In this document: positions 34,117-43,672 of the stretch, in pieces | How positions within the stretch are numbered: the first letter of the stretch is position 1 | How the letters are laid out: every line of letters begins with the position of its first letter | DNA from: an uncultured beta proteobacterium | GTDB lineage: Bacteria; Pseudomonadota; Gammaproteobacteria; Burkholderiales; SG8-41 | Direction of reading: 5' to 3' | Assembly: GCA_903885665.1 (NCBI GenBank) | Contig: CAISJL010000077.1 | Span: 1-58,130 of the forward strand | DNA: 58,130 bases | Made by a program: the position numbers and the translations under genes | The notes under the pieces: generated by a model | Seen by the model: only the letters and a program-made list of their open reading frames with translations | Database searches by the model: none | What the model was told of the DNA's origin: nothing

Positions 34117-34506
34117 CTAAGACTGAGTTCTTTGATAGCGACCTACAGGAACAATCTCTGCAGTCGTACCGCCTGGCGCACGGAATTTAACCGGTATCAC
34201 TCCCGGATCGCTAATAATCTCACATCCATAACTTTTAATCTCTGCAGTATATTTCTCGATATCATCCACTTCGATCGCGAAGTGATGGATACACGGACCA
34301 GAACCCGATGCCTTTGACTCCGCTGATTGTGTACCTTCGTCATATTTAATCAGGGTAAAATCTAAATCACCGTCAGTCAGATGACGCGAGACATGATCTC
34401 TAGTTTTTTTAGTCACGACCTCTTTGAAACCAAACACGTTTTGATAAAACTGAGTTGTATTTTCCAAATCATCAACTTTGAGTGCTAAGTGGACTATTCG
34501 ATTCAT
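34117..34506 (-). CDS. VOC superfamily metalloenzyme (glyoxalase/dioxygenase fold)
   Basis: About 129-aa single-domain vicinal-oxygen-chelate protein. The frame is open to 34599, but ATG 34506 (MNRIVHLALKV) has AGAGGG upstream and matches a normal VOC start. Metal-ligand candidates are His6 in IVHLALKV, a His in IHHFAIEVDD and Glu in TTAEIVPVGR. It heads the tct operon (VOC-tctB-tctA-tctC-mmgE/prpD), suggesting it acts on the imported acid or a derivative, for example as an epimerase, lyase or dioxygenase. The reaction cannot be assigned. Confidence 0.85.
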   Translation of the reverse strand: MNRIVHLALKVDDLENTTQFYQNVFGFKEVVTKKTRDHVSRHLTDGDLDFTLIKYDEGTQSAESKASGSGPCIHHFAIEVDDIEKYTAEIKSYGCEIISDPGVIPVKFRAPGGTTAEIVPVGRYQRTQS

Positions 34507-34622
34507 ATTTAATCCCTCTGAAAAATCTTTCATTTCAGTTAAACAAGCTTTATTAATATCAAACAACTCTGTTAGGAAATTAGTGCATTCATAAATCATC
34601 TTATTTCCATGTTGACTAGAGT

Positions 34623-35618
34623 CTATTGCAATTTTATATCTGCACTTTTAATCAATTCGGTCCAAACCTTGGTCTCGGACTTAATTTTGTCTCTCAATCG
34701 CTGCGCATTACTGACATCAACTTCCAAACCCTGCCTAGACATTGCCAACTGCACATCATCGAATGCAACGACTTTGTGTGCAGCAGTTTGTAGTTTATGC
34801 AATATAGGGCTAGGCGTCTTGGCTGGCAAGAACAACGCATACCATGATCCAACATCGAATCCCGGATATCCAGACTCGGCGACTGTGGGTAACTCTGGCA
34901 TGACTTTAGATCGCTGTGAACCAGTAGTCGCCAAACCTTTTAATTTACCCTGTTTAATCTGCGCCACAGAAGAAGCCACGCTTGCAAATATAACTTGCGC
35001 CTCACCTGCTAATACAGCAGCAGCAGCGGGCCCACCACCCTTGTAAGCCAGGTGAACCATATCAATCCCCGCTCTTGATTTAAATAATTCTGCAGCCAAG
35101 TGTACAGCTGTTCCGATACCAGCTGAGGCGTAGTTTAATTGACCTGGCTTCGATTTAGCGAGTGCAATAAAATCCTTAAGTGATGTTGCTGGTACACTTG
35201 GATGAACAACCAATATATATTGCGCATGTGCAAGCATGCTGACCGGTAATAAATCGTTCTCTACACTATAATTTAATTTATATAGTCCAGGATTAACAGT
35301 TAATATCGTATTAAATCCCATTAATACTGTATATCCATCAGGCGCCGCTCTTGCCACAGTCTCTGCAGCTATATTGCCTCCAGCGCCACCGCGATTATCC
35401 ACAACCCAAACCACCCCTGTAAGCTCTAGTAGTCTGGGTGCCATAATTCGTGCTAGTGCATCAACGCCCCCGCCAGGTGAAAATGGCACTAACAATCGAA
35501 CAGATCGATTAGGATAAAAATCAGCAGAAAATCCATGGTCACAAAATAATAATATTGTAAAAAGAATTACAACTACATTTAATACATATGGATAAAATCT
35601 AATCTTAGAACGGGACAT
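34623..35618 (-). CDS. Bug/TctC family tripartite tricarboxylate transporter receptor
   Basis: 331-aa Bug-type periplasmic receptor. A signal segment (VLNVVVILFTILLFCDHGFSA) is followed by FYPNRSVRLLVPFSPGGGVDA; DNRGGAGG, PDGYTVLMG and LAYKGGGPAAA are the usual signatures. It lies 12 bp after an MmgE/PrpD gene and just before the VOC-tctBAC unit, so the cluster has two receptors of different subfamilies for one membrane pair. It may share TctAB with the TctC-like receptor or serve as a sensor. Confidence 0.92.
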   Translation of the reverse strand: MSRSKIRFYPYVLNVVVILFTILLFCDHGFSADFYPNRSVRLLVPFSPGGGVDALARIMAPRLLELTGVVWVVDNRGGAGGNIAAETVARAAPDGYTVLMGFNTILTVNPGLYKLNYSVENDLLPVSMLAHAQYILVVHPSVPATSLKDFIALAKSKPGQLNYASAGIGTAVHLAAELFKSRAGIDMVHLAYKGGGPAAAAVLAGEAQVIFASVASSVAQIKQGKLKGLATTGSQRSKVMPELPTVAESGYPGFDVGSWYALFLPAKTPSPILHKLQTAAHKVVAFDDVQLAMSRQGLEVDVSNAQRLRDKIKSETKVWTELIKSADIKLQ

Positions 35619-35630
35619 TTGTCACACGAC

Positions 35631-36992
35631 TTATGAAATAGTGAGCTTTAACAACTTGCCCATATCTGGCAAGTGCTCCAGATTGGATAAGCAATTAAGC
35701 ATTAATTCAGTTGCTTTTGGAGTCAGAACTTGCTTAGATAGCAACCTAAATTTGTCCGATACTTGCTCATCACTCATTGGATTTCTCCAATGCCCCCTAT
35801 GATACTCTACCATTGCCTCATAGGTTTGACCCGACTTAGTCTCTAGCCACAAACGGCAAAACATTGCATCAGGCATTTTTGAATCCGCTTCAGCTGTAGC
35901 CTTTATTTTTACTAAGCGAGTTAAGGCACGTAAATGCTGATCCTGTAGATATGCTTGCTCAAAGTGCTCTTTCTCAACCGACCCATGCAACAGAGCAACA
36001 GCTACAGTGTAAGGCATACTGTGATCGGCAGTTTCCCTGGTTTCCGGCTCCCACTTGTCTGGATCACCAGCCATCAGTCGGACAGCTGTAGTCACGGTCT
36101 CTATTCTAACTCCAGAAATTTCATCAACCGACGCAATACGCCTCCTAACCTCTAAAGCCGCCTCTACTACTGTTTGTGAATACTGACCCAGTGGAAATCG
36201 TTTTATACTGCACTCCATAATCTTAAACCGATGGTTATTATCACCCCAGTGAGATAGCTGAAATGATTCTCGAGTCACCGCTTTAAAATAGCCACCAACA
36301 CCTTCAAAAATCGGTGAAGGTCCTGTCATCCCACGCTGAGCTAGCATGCATGCAAATACTGCATTGCGACTTGCATTAGCATAGGCACAACCTTTCCACA
36401 TAGAGACATGACCAATACGGGTCTGATACAACGCAATATTCGGTGCTATCGCTAAATTGAGGGCATGACGCAGCGTATTTCCTCTAAATCCTAACAATCG
36501 TGCAGCCGCAGTTGCACTTGCCATTCCACCTACAGTTACATGATCAAAACCCAAAGGCTTTAGATCTACTGTATCGCAAATCCGACAAAATACTTCATAT
36601 GCTAAAACCACAGCAACGATAAACTCACGACCATCGCTATGCATTAACTCAGCAATCGCTAAAGCTGCAGCAATACTATCACTTGGATGACCTGACTCAC
36701 CTCTGCTGGTATATCCATCATTAAAATCTAAATAACGGATTGCTACGCCATTAGCAAAAGTAGCCATATCTGGACTGGTTTGTCGCCCACAACCAAGCAA
36801 ACTGACAGGCTGCTGACTCGTGAGTGTAAGTGCTATTTCACGGGCAATTTCTGCAGGCTGACTGAAATAACCACCCAACCCACAACCCATCGTATCCGTA
36901 ATTAGACGTTTTGCTTGAAAAATGACATCTTCAGGCAAATCCTCATATCGCAAACTCTCTACGTATCCACATATTTGATCAACAATAGTCAA
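35631..36992 (-). CDS. MmgE/PrpD family protein (2-methylcitrate dehydratase-like)
   Basis: 453-aa MmgE/PrpD protein. IRYLDFNDGYTSRGESGHPSDSIAAALA closely resembles the substrate-site segment of 2-methylcitrate dehydratase ([19 protein letters not shown]), more than the other two paralogues in this cluster do. Also seen are DHVTVGGMASATAAARLLG and FPLGQYSQTVVEAALE. It lies between another MmgE/PrpD gene and a Bug gene on the same strand with short gaps, in one catabolic operon. Probable activity: (de)hydration, epimerisation or decarboxylation of a carboxylic acid. Confidence 0.85.
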   Translation of the reverse strand: MTIVDQICGYVESLRYEDLPEDVIFQAKRLITDTMGCGLGGYFSQPAEIAREIALTLTSQQPVSLLGCGRQTSPDMATFANGVAIRYLDFNDGYTSRGESGHPSDSIAAALAIAELMHSDGREFIVAVVLAYEVFCRICDTVDLKPLGFDHVTVGGMASATAAARLLGFRGNTLRHALNLAIAPNIALYQTRIGHVSMWKGCAYANASRNAVFACMLAQRGMTGPSPIFEGVGGYFKAVTRESFQLSHWGDNNHRFKIMECSIKRFPLGQYSQTVVEAALEVRRRIASVDEISGVRIETVTTAVRLMAGDPDKWEPETRETADHSMPYTVAVALLHGSVEKEHFEQAYLQDQHLRALTRLVKIKATAEADSKMPDAMFCRLWLETKSGQTYEAMVEYHRGHWRNPMSDEQVSDKFRLLSKQVLTPKATELMLNCLSNLEHLPDMGKLLKLTIS

Positions 36993-37054
36993 AGTACTAA
37001 ACCCCTATTGAAAAACTTATTATTCGTTCAAAAGAGTCCTCTAGTCGACAAACC

Positions 37055-38431
37055 TTATAAACTCTTTAGGAAACGACGAACAGAAGTTTCTTGATGCAAA
37101 TTCCAAACACGTTTAAACAAACCCTGCATTTCCGCTACTGATGCTGCACCTGAAAAACTGGCCAATCGCAATGCCTTATCTTCTAACTCAGCGCGCGACA
37201 ATGTATTTTCAGGATCCCCCTTAGGTGTATCTACAGAGCACTCTAAGGTTTTCCCTGACTTCAATTGAACTGTCACCCTTCCCATCCAATGTCGCGGATA
37301 AGCCGCATCGATTCTTGAATCTAGCTCCATAGTCACTCGATCATGAAACTCACGAATACTAGGGTCTTTCAGCGCTGGCTCAGTAAAGTCCGCTAAGGCA
37401 GCACGACCATGGTGTGCAATAAGCGCCAATACAAAACCCATTGAAAACTTAGACTGATGGATCGTTTGTGGATCAGTGACTGGGCCTAGAACATCAATTG
37501 CACCTTGGTGCACGTGAGCAATAACTTGCGCGATTTGAAAGACTGATATTTGATGGTCTTGCATGAGCTTAAGCAATGCATCTGCTGCTGGATGTGTATG
37601 GCGACATGAGGCATGAAACTTAAATGACGTCTCTGCAGTGGCCCATCTCGATCCTAAACCGTCGGTGAGTCGATCAACATCTGAGTCCCTAGACATCCCT
37701 GCTGCCATACCCTGCTTACCATCAAGAATCTCTTTGGCACCAGTAAATCCGTCACGCGCGATATAAGCAGCCATCAAACCATCAGCTGCAGCCTTAGCGG
37801 TATGCAACTGTTTAGAGTCTGCAGCATCTCGTAAAAATTCCCAAAGTCCTGCAGCCATCGTTCCTGCCGAACCTAAACTATGCTGCATTCGATCTGCGTC
37901 TAATCGCAAGATATGTGCAACCCCTGCAGCCGCCGCTAGCTTGCCAACAGTACCAGTGGTATGAAAAATTTTATAATGCGAGCGCCCTAAGAACTCACCA
38001 ATTCGCACTCCGCACTCATATCCAACTACAGCCGCTGTAATTAACTCAGCGCCTGTTGCGTTCACATCTTGGGCTGCCGCTAATACCGCCGGGAATACTA
38101 CAGTACCTGGATGTAGAACAGAACTATTGTGCAAATCATCCTGCTCAACGTAATGTGAAGCCGCGCCATTCACCAAAGCAGCAAAGAATGGAGAAGTCTG
38201 CGTTCTTGAGATTAAATTTTCCGAAACACCCTGACCTGGTCCCATTGCCACTGCAAAACGCTCGATCAATGAAACAGGTTTACCCGACTTACCGGCCAGA
38301 GCCGACGCAAACCAATCGAGAAATAAATCTTCGGTGCGCCTTACTAAATAATCTGGTAAATCTTTGTATTGCACAGCAGCCAAGAATTGACATAGATGTT
38401 CAGTTGGACTGCGAGTTATTATATTCATCAT
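37055..38431 (-). CDS. MmgE/PrpD family protein (aconitate decarboxylase-like branch)
   Basis: 458-aa MmgE/PrpD protein, first of three in this cluster. LVNGAASHYVEQDDLHNSSVLHPGTVVFPA and KFHASCRHTHPAADALLKL are family signatures, the latter holding candidate catalytic Lys/His residues. It is more similar in pattern to the 29618 gene (HGEDFDD...HSST) than to the PrpD-like 35631 gene. About 60 bp separate it from the next gene. Substrate unknown. Confidence 0.85.
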   Translation of the reverse strand: MMNIITRSPTEHLCQFLAAVQYKDLPDYLVRRTEDLFLDWFASALAGKSGKPVSLIERFAVAMGPGQGVSENLISRTQTSPFFAALVNGAASHYVEQDDLHNSSVLHPGTVVFPAVLAAAQDVNATGAELITAAVVGYECGVRIGEFLGRSHYKIFHTTGTVGKLAAAAGVAHILRLDADRMQHSLGSAGTMAAGLWEFLRDAADSKQLHTAKAAADGLMAAYIARDGFTGAKEILDGKQGMAAGMSRDSDVDRLTDGLGSRWATAETSFKFHASCRHTHPAADALLKLMQDHQISVFQIAQVIAHVHQGAIDVLGPVTDPQTIHQSKFSMGFVLALIAHHGRAALADFTEPALKDPSIREFHDRVTMELDSRIDAAYPRHWMGRVTVQLKSGKTLECSVDTPKGDPENTLSRAELEDKALRLASFSGAASVAEMQGLFKRVWNLHQETSVRRFLKSL

Positions 38432-38561
38432 TCATCCCATCTTAAAATTTTGTCGTATTTTTTTAATTATTTTGTGAAAGATATTAATTAAATTCAAATC
38501 ATTCAGTTCAATTAGAGAATATCACTACTCTCTGAAGATGTTTTACTTTTGCAATGCGTAA

Positions 38562-39548
38562 TTAGTTACCGCTGATATCCAACACGGCGCGGCCGCGTGA
38601 TGTACCATGCAGCAAACGATCAAAATGAAAAGGCAATTCTGTCCATTCAATAGGGTAAGCAATTTTTGATAAATATTTTGGTTTTAAGTCGGTCGCTAAA
38701 CGTTGCCAAATTCGCTGGCGTAGCTGCATTGGCGTATTCACTGAATCTATGCCAATCAAACGTATACCACGCAATATAAATGGCAATACATTCGTGGTTA
38801 ATTCAATACCACCCGCATTCCCAAAACTCGCAATAAGCCCTTGAGTATGCATGGTTTTTGTCAACCAGCTTAATTGGTCAGCGCCAACTGAATCAAAAGC
38901 TGTACTCCAAAGCGGCTTTTCTAGGGAGCGGGATTTATATTCTATGGTATTGCGATCTAAAATATCTGCCGCGCCAAGACTCTTCAAATAATCAGCTTGT
39001 TCAATTTTGCTGGTTAATGCTGTCACAATATAACCTAACTGCCCTAACATATTAATCAATAAACTACTTACACCACCGGTAGCACCGTTCACTAATACTG
39101 GCCCCTGATCGGGTCTCATGCCATTGAGTTCTAACAACTCGACCGCTAGTCCAGCTGTAAATCCAGCAGTACCTAACGACATTGCTTCGTATAGCGTTAA
39201 TCCATGCGGCAGATCTACAAGCCAGTCGCCAGGCACGCGGCACAAACTAGAGAAACCACCATCGTGCGACACACCTAATCCATACCCGGTACATAAAACC
39301 TCTTCACCAGTCTTAAATCGATTATCAGTAGAACTGATCACCACCCCAGAAACATCAATGCCCGCAATCAATGGATATCGACTCATGACTCTACCACCTG
39401 TTCCGGTAGCAGCCAGCGCATCTTTATAATTGACACTAGAGTAATGACTTTTTATTAAAACATCTCCAGAACCGACACTAGCCTCGTCTATTTCCTCTAA
39501 GCGTCCTAATATTGCATTTTGTTCGTTATAGATTTTATAGGCACGCAT
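38562..39548 (-). CDS. acuI: acrylyl-CoA reductase/YhdH-type MDR oxidoreductase
   Basis: 328-aa medium-chain reductase of the AcuI/YhdH group, NADPH-dependent, best known for reducing acrylyl-CoA to propionyl-CoA. SSVNYKDALAATGTGG, AGIDVSGVV and the NADPH loop VNGATGGVSSLLINMLGQLGY are typical. No zinc ligands are present. It sits between the carboxylate-catabolism cluster and zapE; a link to the propionyl-CoA-consuming methylcitrate genes 15 kb away (prpC, prpD) is conceivable but only inferred. Confidence 0.85.
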   Translation of the reverse strand: MRAYKIYNEQNAILGRLEEIDEASVGSGDVLIKSHYSSVNYKDALAATGTGGRVMSRYPLIAGIDVSGVVISSTDNRFKTGEEVLCTGYGLGVSHDGGFSSLCRVPGDWLVDLPHGLTLYEAMSLGTAGFTAGLAVELLELNGMRPDQGPVLVNGATGGVSSLLINMLGQLGYIVTALTSKIEQADYLKSLGAADILDRNTIEYKSRSLEKPLWSTAFDSVGADQLSWLTKTMHTQGLIASFGNAGGIELTTNVLPFILRGIRLIGIDSVNTPMQLRQRIWQRLATDLKPKYLSKIAYPIEWTELPFHFDRLLHGTSRGRAVLDISGN

Positions 39549-39559
39549 ATTCTAAACTC

Positions 39560-40687
39560 CTAGGGCAAATGCGGTTGGGAAAGGTAATGATGAGTTTGCA
39601 TCTCTGTAAGTCGACTAGCTAACCTTTCCTTTAAAGAATCATTTAGCTTTGCCTGAAAACCATCGTGATCAACTGCAGAAGCGACTAAATCATTTACACC
39701 AACTACCGCACCCAGCATTAACTTTACACGACGATCATAAAACTCATCTACTAACCACACAAATCTGCGTAACTTGTCACTATCATCAGGTGTAAATTGT
39801 GGCACTCCAGATAATAGAACAGTATGGTAACGACGCGCCAACTCAATATAATCAGGTTTACCCCGAGGTCCGGCACATAAATTATTAAAGTCAAACCACA
39901 CAACACCAGAACTATGTTTTTTGGCGTGGATTAATCGATCTTCAATCTCCAGGGGATCTTCCGATCCACAGCTCTTGGCTATGGCCATGAATCCTTCATT
40001 CAACATGTTCTCAGCATTTTCGCCAATATGATAAGTTCCAGCTTTTTCTAATTCACGTAAGCGATAATCTACGCCCAGATCTACATTAACAATAACCATT
40101 TCAGTCATAATCAAATCTATTGCAGGCATAAATTGCTTGCGCTGAAGACCGTGCTCATAAAGAGATTGTGGATGAAAGTTTGATGTAGTTAGCAAAATAA
40201 CTTTTTCCGCCATCAAACCTTCCAGCAATCGTCGCATCAACATTGCATCAGTAATATCTGTGACATGAAACTCATCCAAGCACAATAGACGATACTCAGA
40301 TGCAATATCTTTGGCTACTAAAGACATAGGCTCAGATTGACCTTGGTGCCTTTGCAGAGACCGATGTATCTCCTGCATAAACCGATGAAAATGAACTCTT
40401 TTTTTATTAATACTAGGTATGTAATCAAAAAAACTATCCATCAAGAAGCTTTTACCGCGCCCTACGCCACCCCACAAATAAAGCCCTGGAATTAATTTAG
40501 TTGCAATAATAAATCTGAATAAGCTTTTTTTAGACTGCGATTGCAATTGATCAGCGACTTGTTGCAACTGAGATGCCACCTGCAATTGACCTGCATCAGG
40601 GACAAAGCCTAAATCAGTTGCTCGCTGCGTTAGAAACTGCTGGAAGTCTAAACATTTTGAGTTTGTAGCTGTACTAGACATAACCAT
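39560..40687 (-). CDS. zapE: ZapE, cell division protein / AFG1-like ATPase
   Basis: 375-aa AFG1-family P-loop ATPase associated with the Z-ring. Walker A GGVGRGKS is at residues 73-80, followed by MDSFFDYIP and HFHRFMQEIH; Walker B is LLCLDEFHVTDITDAM. Length fits. It follows lpdA on the same strand with about 125 bp between, the order common in Burkholderiales (sucA-sucB-lpdA-zapE). Confidence 0.95.
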   Translation of the reverse strand: MVMSSTATNSKCLDFQQFLTQRATDLGFVPDAGQLQVASQLQQVADQLQSQSKKSLFRFIIATKLIPGLYLWGGVGRGKSFLMDSFFDYIPSINKKRVHFHRFMQEIHRSLQRHQGQSEPMSLVAKDIASEYRLLCLDEFHVTDITDAMLMRRLLEGLMAEKVILLTTSNFHPQSLYEHGLQRKQFMPAIDLIMTEMVIVNVDLGVDYRLRELEKAGTYHIGENAENMLNEGFMAIAKSCGSEDPLEIEDRLIHAKKHSSGVVWFDFNNLCAGPRGKPDYIELARRYHTVLLSGVPQFTPDDSDKLRRFVWLVDEFYDRRVKLMLGAVVGVNDLVASAVDHDGFQAKLNDSLKERLASRLTEMQTHHYLSQPHLP

Positions 40688-40812
40688 TCGTACCGCACTT
40701 TGACAGTTACATTAAAAGGACAAGCTCACCACAACTTAGGGAGTGCTTCATATCTATTTAATTTAACTGTGTATTGATGATTAATTAATCGGCTAACTCA
40801 ACGATTCAAATA

Positions 40813-42237
40813 TTAGAAATTTAAAGCGCGTTGATCTACTGCCAAAGCCGCTTCTTTCATAGCTTCAGACAGCGAGGGATGGGCATGGCAAATCATTGCA
40901 ATATCTTCAGAAGCAGCGCCAAACTCCATCGCAACGACAGCTTCAGCAATCAACTCTGATGCCATAGGCCCAATGATATGAACACCTAAGATTCGATCAG
41001 TCACTTCATCTGCCAAGATCTTAACAAATCCGGAGGTATCACCCAGAGCACGTGCACGACCATTTGCCATAAATGGGAAAACACCAGACCTATACTTAAT
41101 ATTTTCTTGGCGTAATTGTTGTTCAGTTTTTCCAACCCATGAAATTTCAGGCGAGGTGTAGATTACCCAAGGTACCGTATTAAAATCAACATGACCATGC
41201 TTGCCAGCTATGCGCTCAGCAACTGCAACCCCTTCTTCTTCAGCCTTATGTGCCAACATAGGCCCACGCACGACATCTCCTACCGCCCAAATGCCCTCAA
41301 GATTGGTTTTACAATCATCATCAACTACAATAAACCCACGGTCATCAACAGCTAAACCGATAGCTTCGTAGCTTAGGCCTGCTGTATTTGGCAATCGACC
41401 AATTGACACAATCAACTTATCGACTACGAGGTTTTTAGACTCGCCGGCAGCGTTAACGTAGTCCACCGTAACATTTTTCTTTAAAATAATTTTTCCTACT
41501 TTGACACCAGTATTAATTTGCAGTCCTTGCTTCACAAAAATCTTATGCGCCTCTTTGGCGACTTGCTCATCAACCGCACCCAGAAAATCAGGCATCGCCT
41601 CCAGAACAGTAACTTCTGCACCTAGACGTCGCCAAACACTACCCATTTCGAGACCAATTACTCCGGCACCAATAATGCCGAGCTTTTTTGGAATGTCAGG
41701 AATGGATAACGCACCTGCATTATCTAAAATTAATTGATTATCAAACGGCACATTAGGAAACGGTCGCGGTGAAGAGCCTGTTGCAACAATGACGTGCTTC
41801 GCCAATAAGGATTCATCCACAACACCACTGACATTAACCTGCCAGGCGCCAGCTGCTCCGCCACCAAACGATCCCTGTCCATGAAAGAACTGCACTTTGT
41901 TTTTCTTAAACAAATACAGAATCCCATCGTTATTCTGCTTAACAACTTTATCCTTACGTTTGAGCATGCGATCAAGGTCAATTGTCAGGCCTTTGACCAA
42001 GATACCGTGATCTGCAAATGAATGTCCGGCATGCTCAAAATTTTCAGAAGACTGCAATAGTGCTTTAGAAGGTATACAGCCGACATTTGTGCAAGTGCCT
42101 CCTGGAGCAGGCTTACCATCAACAGTGCTCCACGCGTCAATACAAGCGGTTTTCAGTCCTAGCTGTGCCGCTCGTATCGCAGCTATATAACCACCAGGTC
42201 CTGCGCCTATTACAACCACATCAAATGTTTGAGCCAT
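40813..42237 (-). CDS. lpdA: dihydrolipoyl dehydrogenase (E3) of 2-oxoglutarate dehydrogenase
   Basis: 474-aa FAD disulfide oxidoreductase that reoxidises dihydrolipoamide with NAD+. FAD motif VIGAGPGGYIAAIRAAQLG is at residues 9-27. The redox-active pair is Cys49/Cys54 in GGTCTNVGCIPSKALL. The NAD motif is IGAGVIGLEMGSVWRRLG, and C-terminal HAHPSLSEA holds the catalytic His. It is third of the sucA-sucB-lpdA set, so it is the E3 for this complex, perhaps shared with others. Confidence 0.97.
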   Translation of the reverse strand: MAQTFDVVVIGAGPGGYIAAIRAAQLGLKTACIDAWSTVDGKPAPGGTCTNVGCIPSKALLQSSENFEHAGHSFADHGILVKGLTIDLDRMLKRKDKVVKQNNDGILYLFKKNKVQFFHGQGSFGGGAAGAWQVNVSGVVDESLLAKHVIVATGSSPRPFPNVPFDNQLILDNAGALSIPDIPKKLGIIGAGVIGLEMGSVWRRLGAEVTVLEAMPDFLGAVDEQVAKEAHKIFVKQGLQINTGVKVGKIILKKNVTVDYVNAAGESKNLVVDKLIVSIGRLPNTAGLSYEAIGLAVDDRGFIVVDDDCKTNLEGIWAVGDVVRGPMLAHKAEEEGVAVAERIAGKHGHVDFNTVPWVIYTSPEISWVGKTEQQLRQENIKYRSGVFPFMANGRARALGDTSGFVKILADEVTDRILGVHIIGPMASELIAEAVVAMEFGAASEDIAMICHAHPSLSEAMKEAALAVDQRALNF

Positions 42238-42320
42238 ATTTATAGATTGATCATCATCAAAAAATTGAGTTAATGTTAAAACAGCGAAATCTGTAACTCT
42301 CTATACAACCCCAAAATATC

Positions 42321-43541
42321 CTAAATATCTAATAACAATCTAGAGGGGTCTTCAAGAGCATCTTTCATTGCCACCAACGCCAATACAGCCTCACGTCCAT
42401 CAATAATCCGATGATCATAAGATAGCGCCAAGTAATTCATAGGCCGTATCACAATTTGTCCATCCTCAACCACTGGACGGTCTTTAGTTGCATGCACCCC
42501 AAGAATAGCGCTTTGCGGGGGATTAATAATTGGCGTTGATAACATCGACCCAAAAACCCCACCGTTCGAAATTGAAAAAGTGCCTCCCGTTAACTCCTCA
42601 AGCGTTAACTTCCCATCTTGAGCCTTACGGCCAAACTCAGCAATACTCTTCTCAATTTCTGCCAAGCTTAACTGGTCGCAATCGCGCAAGATCGGAACTA
42701 CTAAACCTCTGGGACTACCAACAGCAATACCAATATCATGGTATCCATGATAAACAATATCATTGCCATCAATTGATGCGTTTACTAACGGGTATTTCTT
42801 TAACGCATGAACAGCTGCTTTGACAAAAAAAGACATAAATCCTAATTTAACGCCATGCTCCTTTTCAAACTTGTCTTTATACTTTGATCGCAAGTCCATA
42901 ACAGGCTGCATATTAACTTCATTAAAGGTTGTTAATATAGCCGCAGTCGACTGCGATTGCACGAGTCGCTCTGCAATACGAGCACGCAATCGGGACATCG
43001 GCACACGCTGCTCAGGTCGATCTCCTACGGGCTCTAGATTAACCTTTGGCGCTTTCAAAGCAGTAGACTTAACCTCGCTTACCGCGAGAGGCTTGGCTTG
43101 CGCTGCTTCCAATACATCGCCCTTAGTCACACGGCCACCGCGTCCCGTGCCACTTATATCATCCGTGCTAATATTTTTCTCAGCAGCAAGCTTCAGAGCC
43201 GACGGCATTGCCTGGGCCAACTTTGAGTTTTTTTGCACTAATTCAGTTGGAGCCACATCAACTTTTAATTGCTCTGCAAGGACTACATTCTGATCAGCTT
43301 TGGCTTCGGTATCAATTTGCGCAATCAACTCACCACTGGCCACAGTTCCACCATTGGCACGAATAATATTCACCAAAACACCTGCTTGTGGCGCAGGCGT
43401 TTCGAGAACGACTTTATCTGTTTCAATATCAACCAGATTCTCATCCCGGTTAACAAAGTCTCCAAGCTTTTTATGCCACGAAACCAGTGTTGCCTCAGCG
43501 ACAGATTCAGAGAGTTGCGGGACTTTTACTTCGACAAGCAT
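42321..43541 (-). CDS. sucB: dihydrolipoyl succinyltransferase (E2) of 2-oxoglutarate dehydrogenase
   Basis: 406-aa E2 subunit. The single N-terminal lipoyl domain has Lys43 in IETDKVVLE as lipoylation site. It is followed by an Ala/Pro/Lys-rich linker, a peripheral subunit-binding segment ([30 protein letters not shown]) and the catalytic domain ending [12 protein letters not shown] with the active-site His. GGAG precedes ATG 43541. The alternative symbol odhB is common in this order. Confidence 0.97.
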   Translation of the reverse strand: MLVEVKVPQLSESVAEATLVSWHKKLGDFVNRDENLVDIETDKVVLETPAPQAGVLVNIIRANGGTVASGELIAQIDTEAKADQNVVLAEQLKVDVAPTELVQKNSKLAQAMPSALKLAAEKNISTDDISGTGRGGRVTKGDVLEAAQAKPLAVSEVKSTALKAPKVNLEPVGDRPEQRVPMSRLRARIAERLVQSQSTAAILTTFNEVNMQPVMDLRSKYKDKFEKEHGVKLGFMSFFVKAAVHALKKYPLVNASIDGNDIVYHGYHDIGIAVGSPRGLVVPILRDCDQLSLAEIEKSIAEFGRKAQDGKLTLEELTGGTFSISNGGVFGSMLSTPIINPPQSAILGVHATKDRPVVEDGQIVIRPMNYLALSYDHRIIDGREAVLALVAMKDALEDPSRLLLDI

Positions 43542-43672
43542 AAAGGCTCCATCAGGTATTATTTAAATCAGATTTATCAAGAAAATTACAACCATAAATT
43601 ACTCTATCTAGAAGATTAATTAGTAGACTCAATTAATCTTCTAGGAGCAAAATTTCAAACAAAAACAGATAA

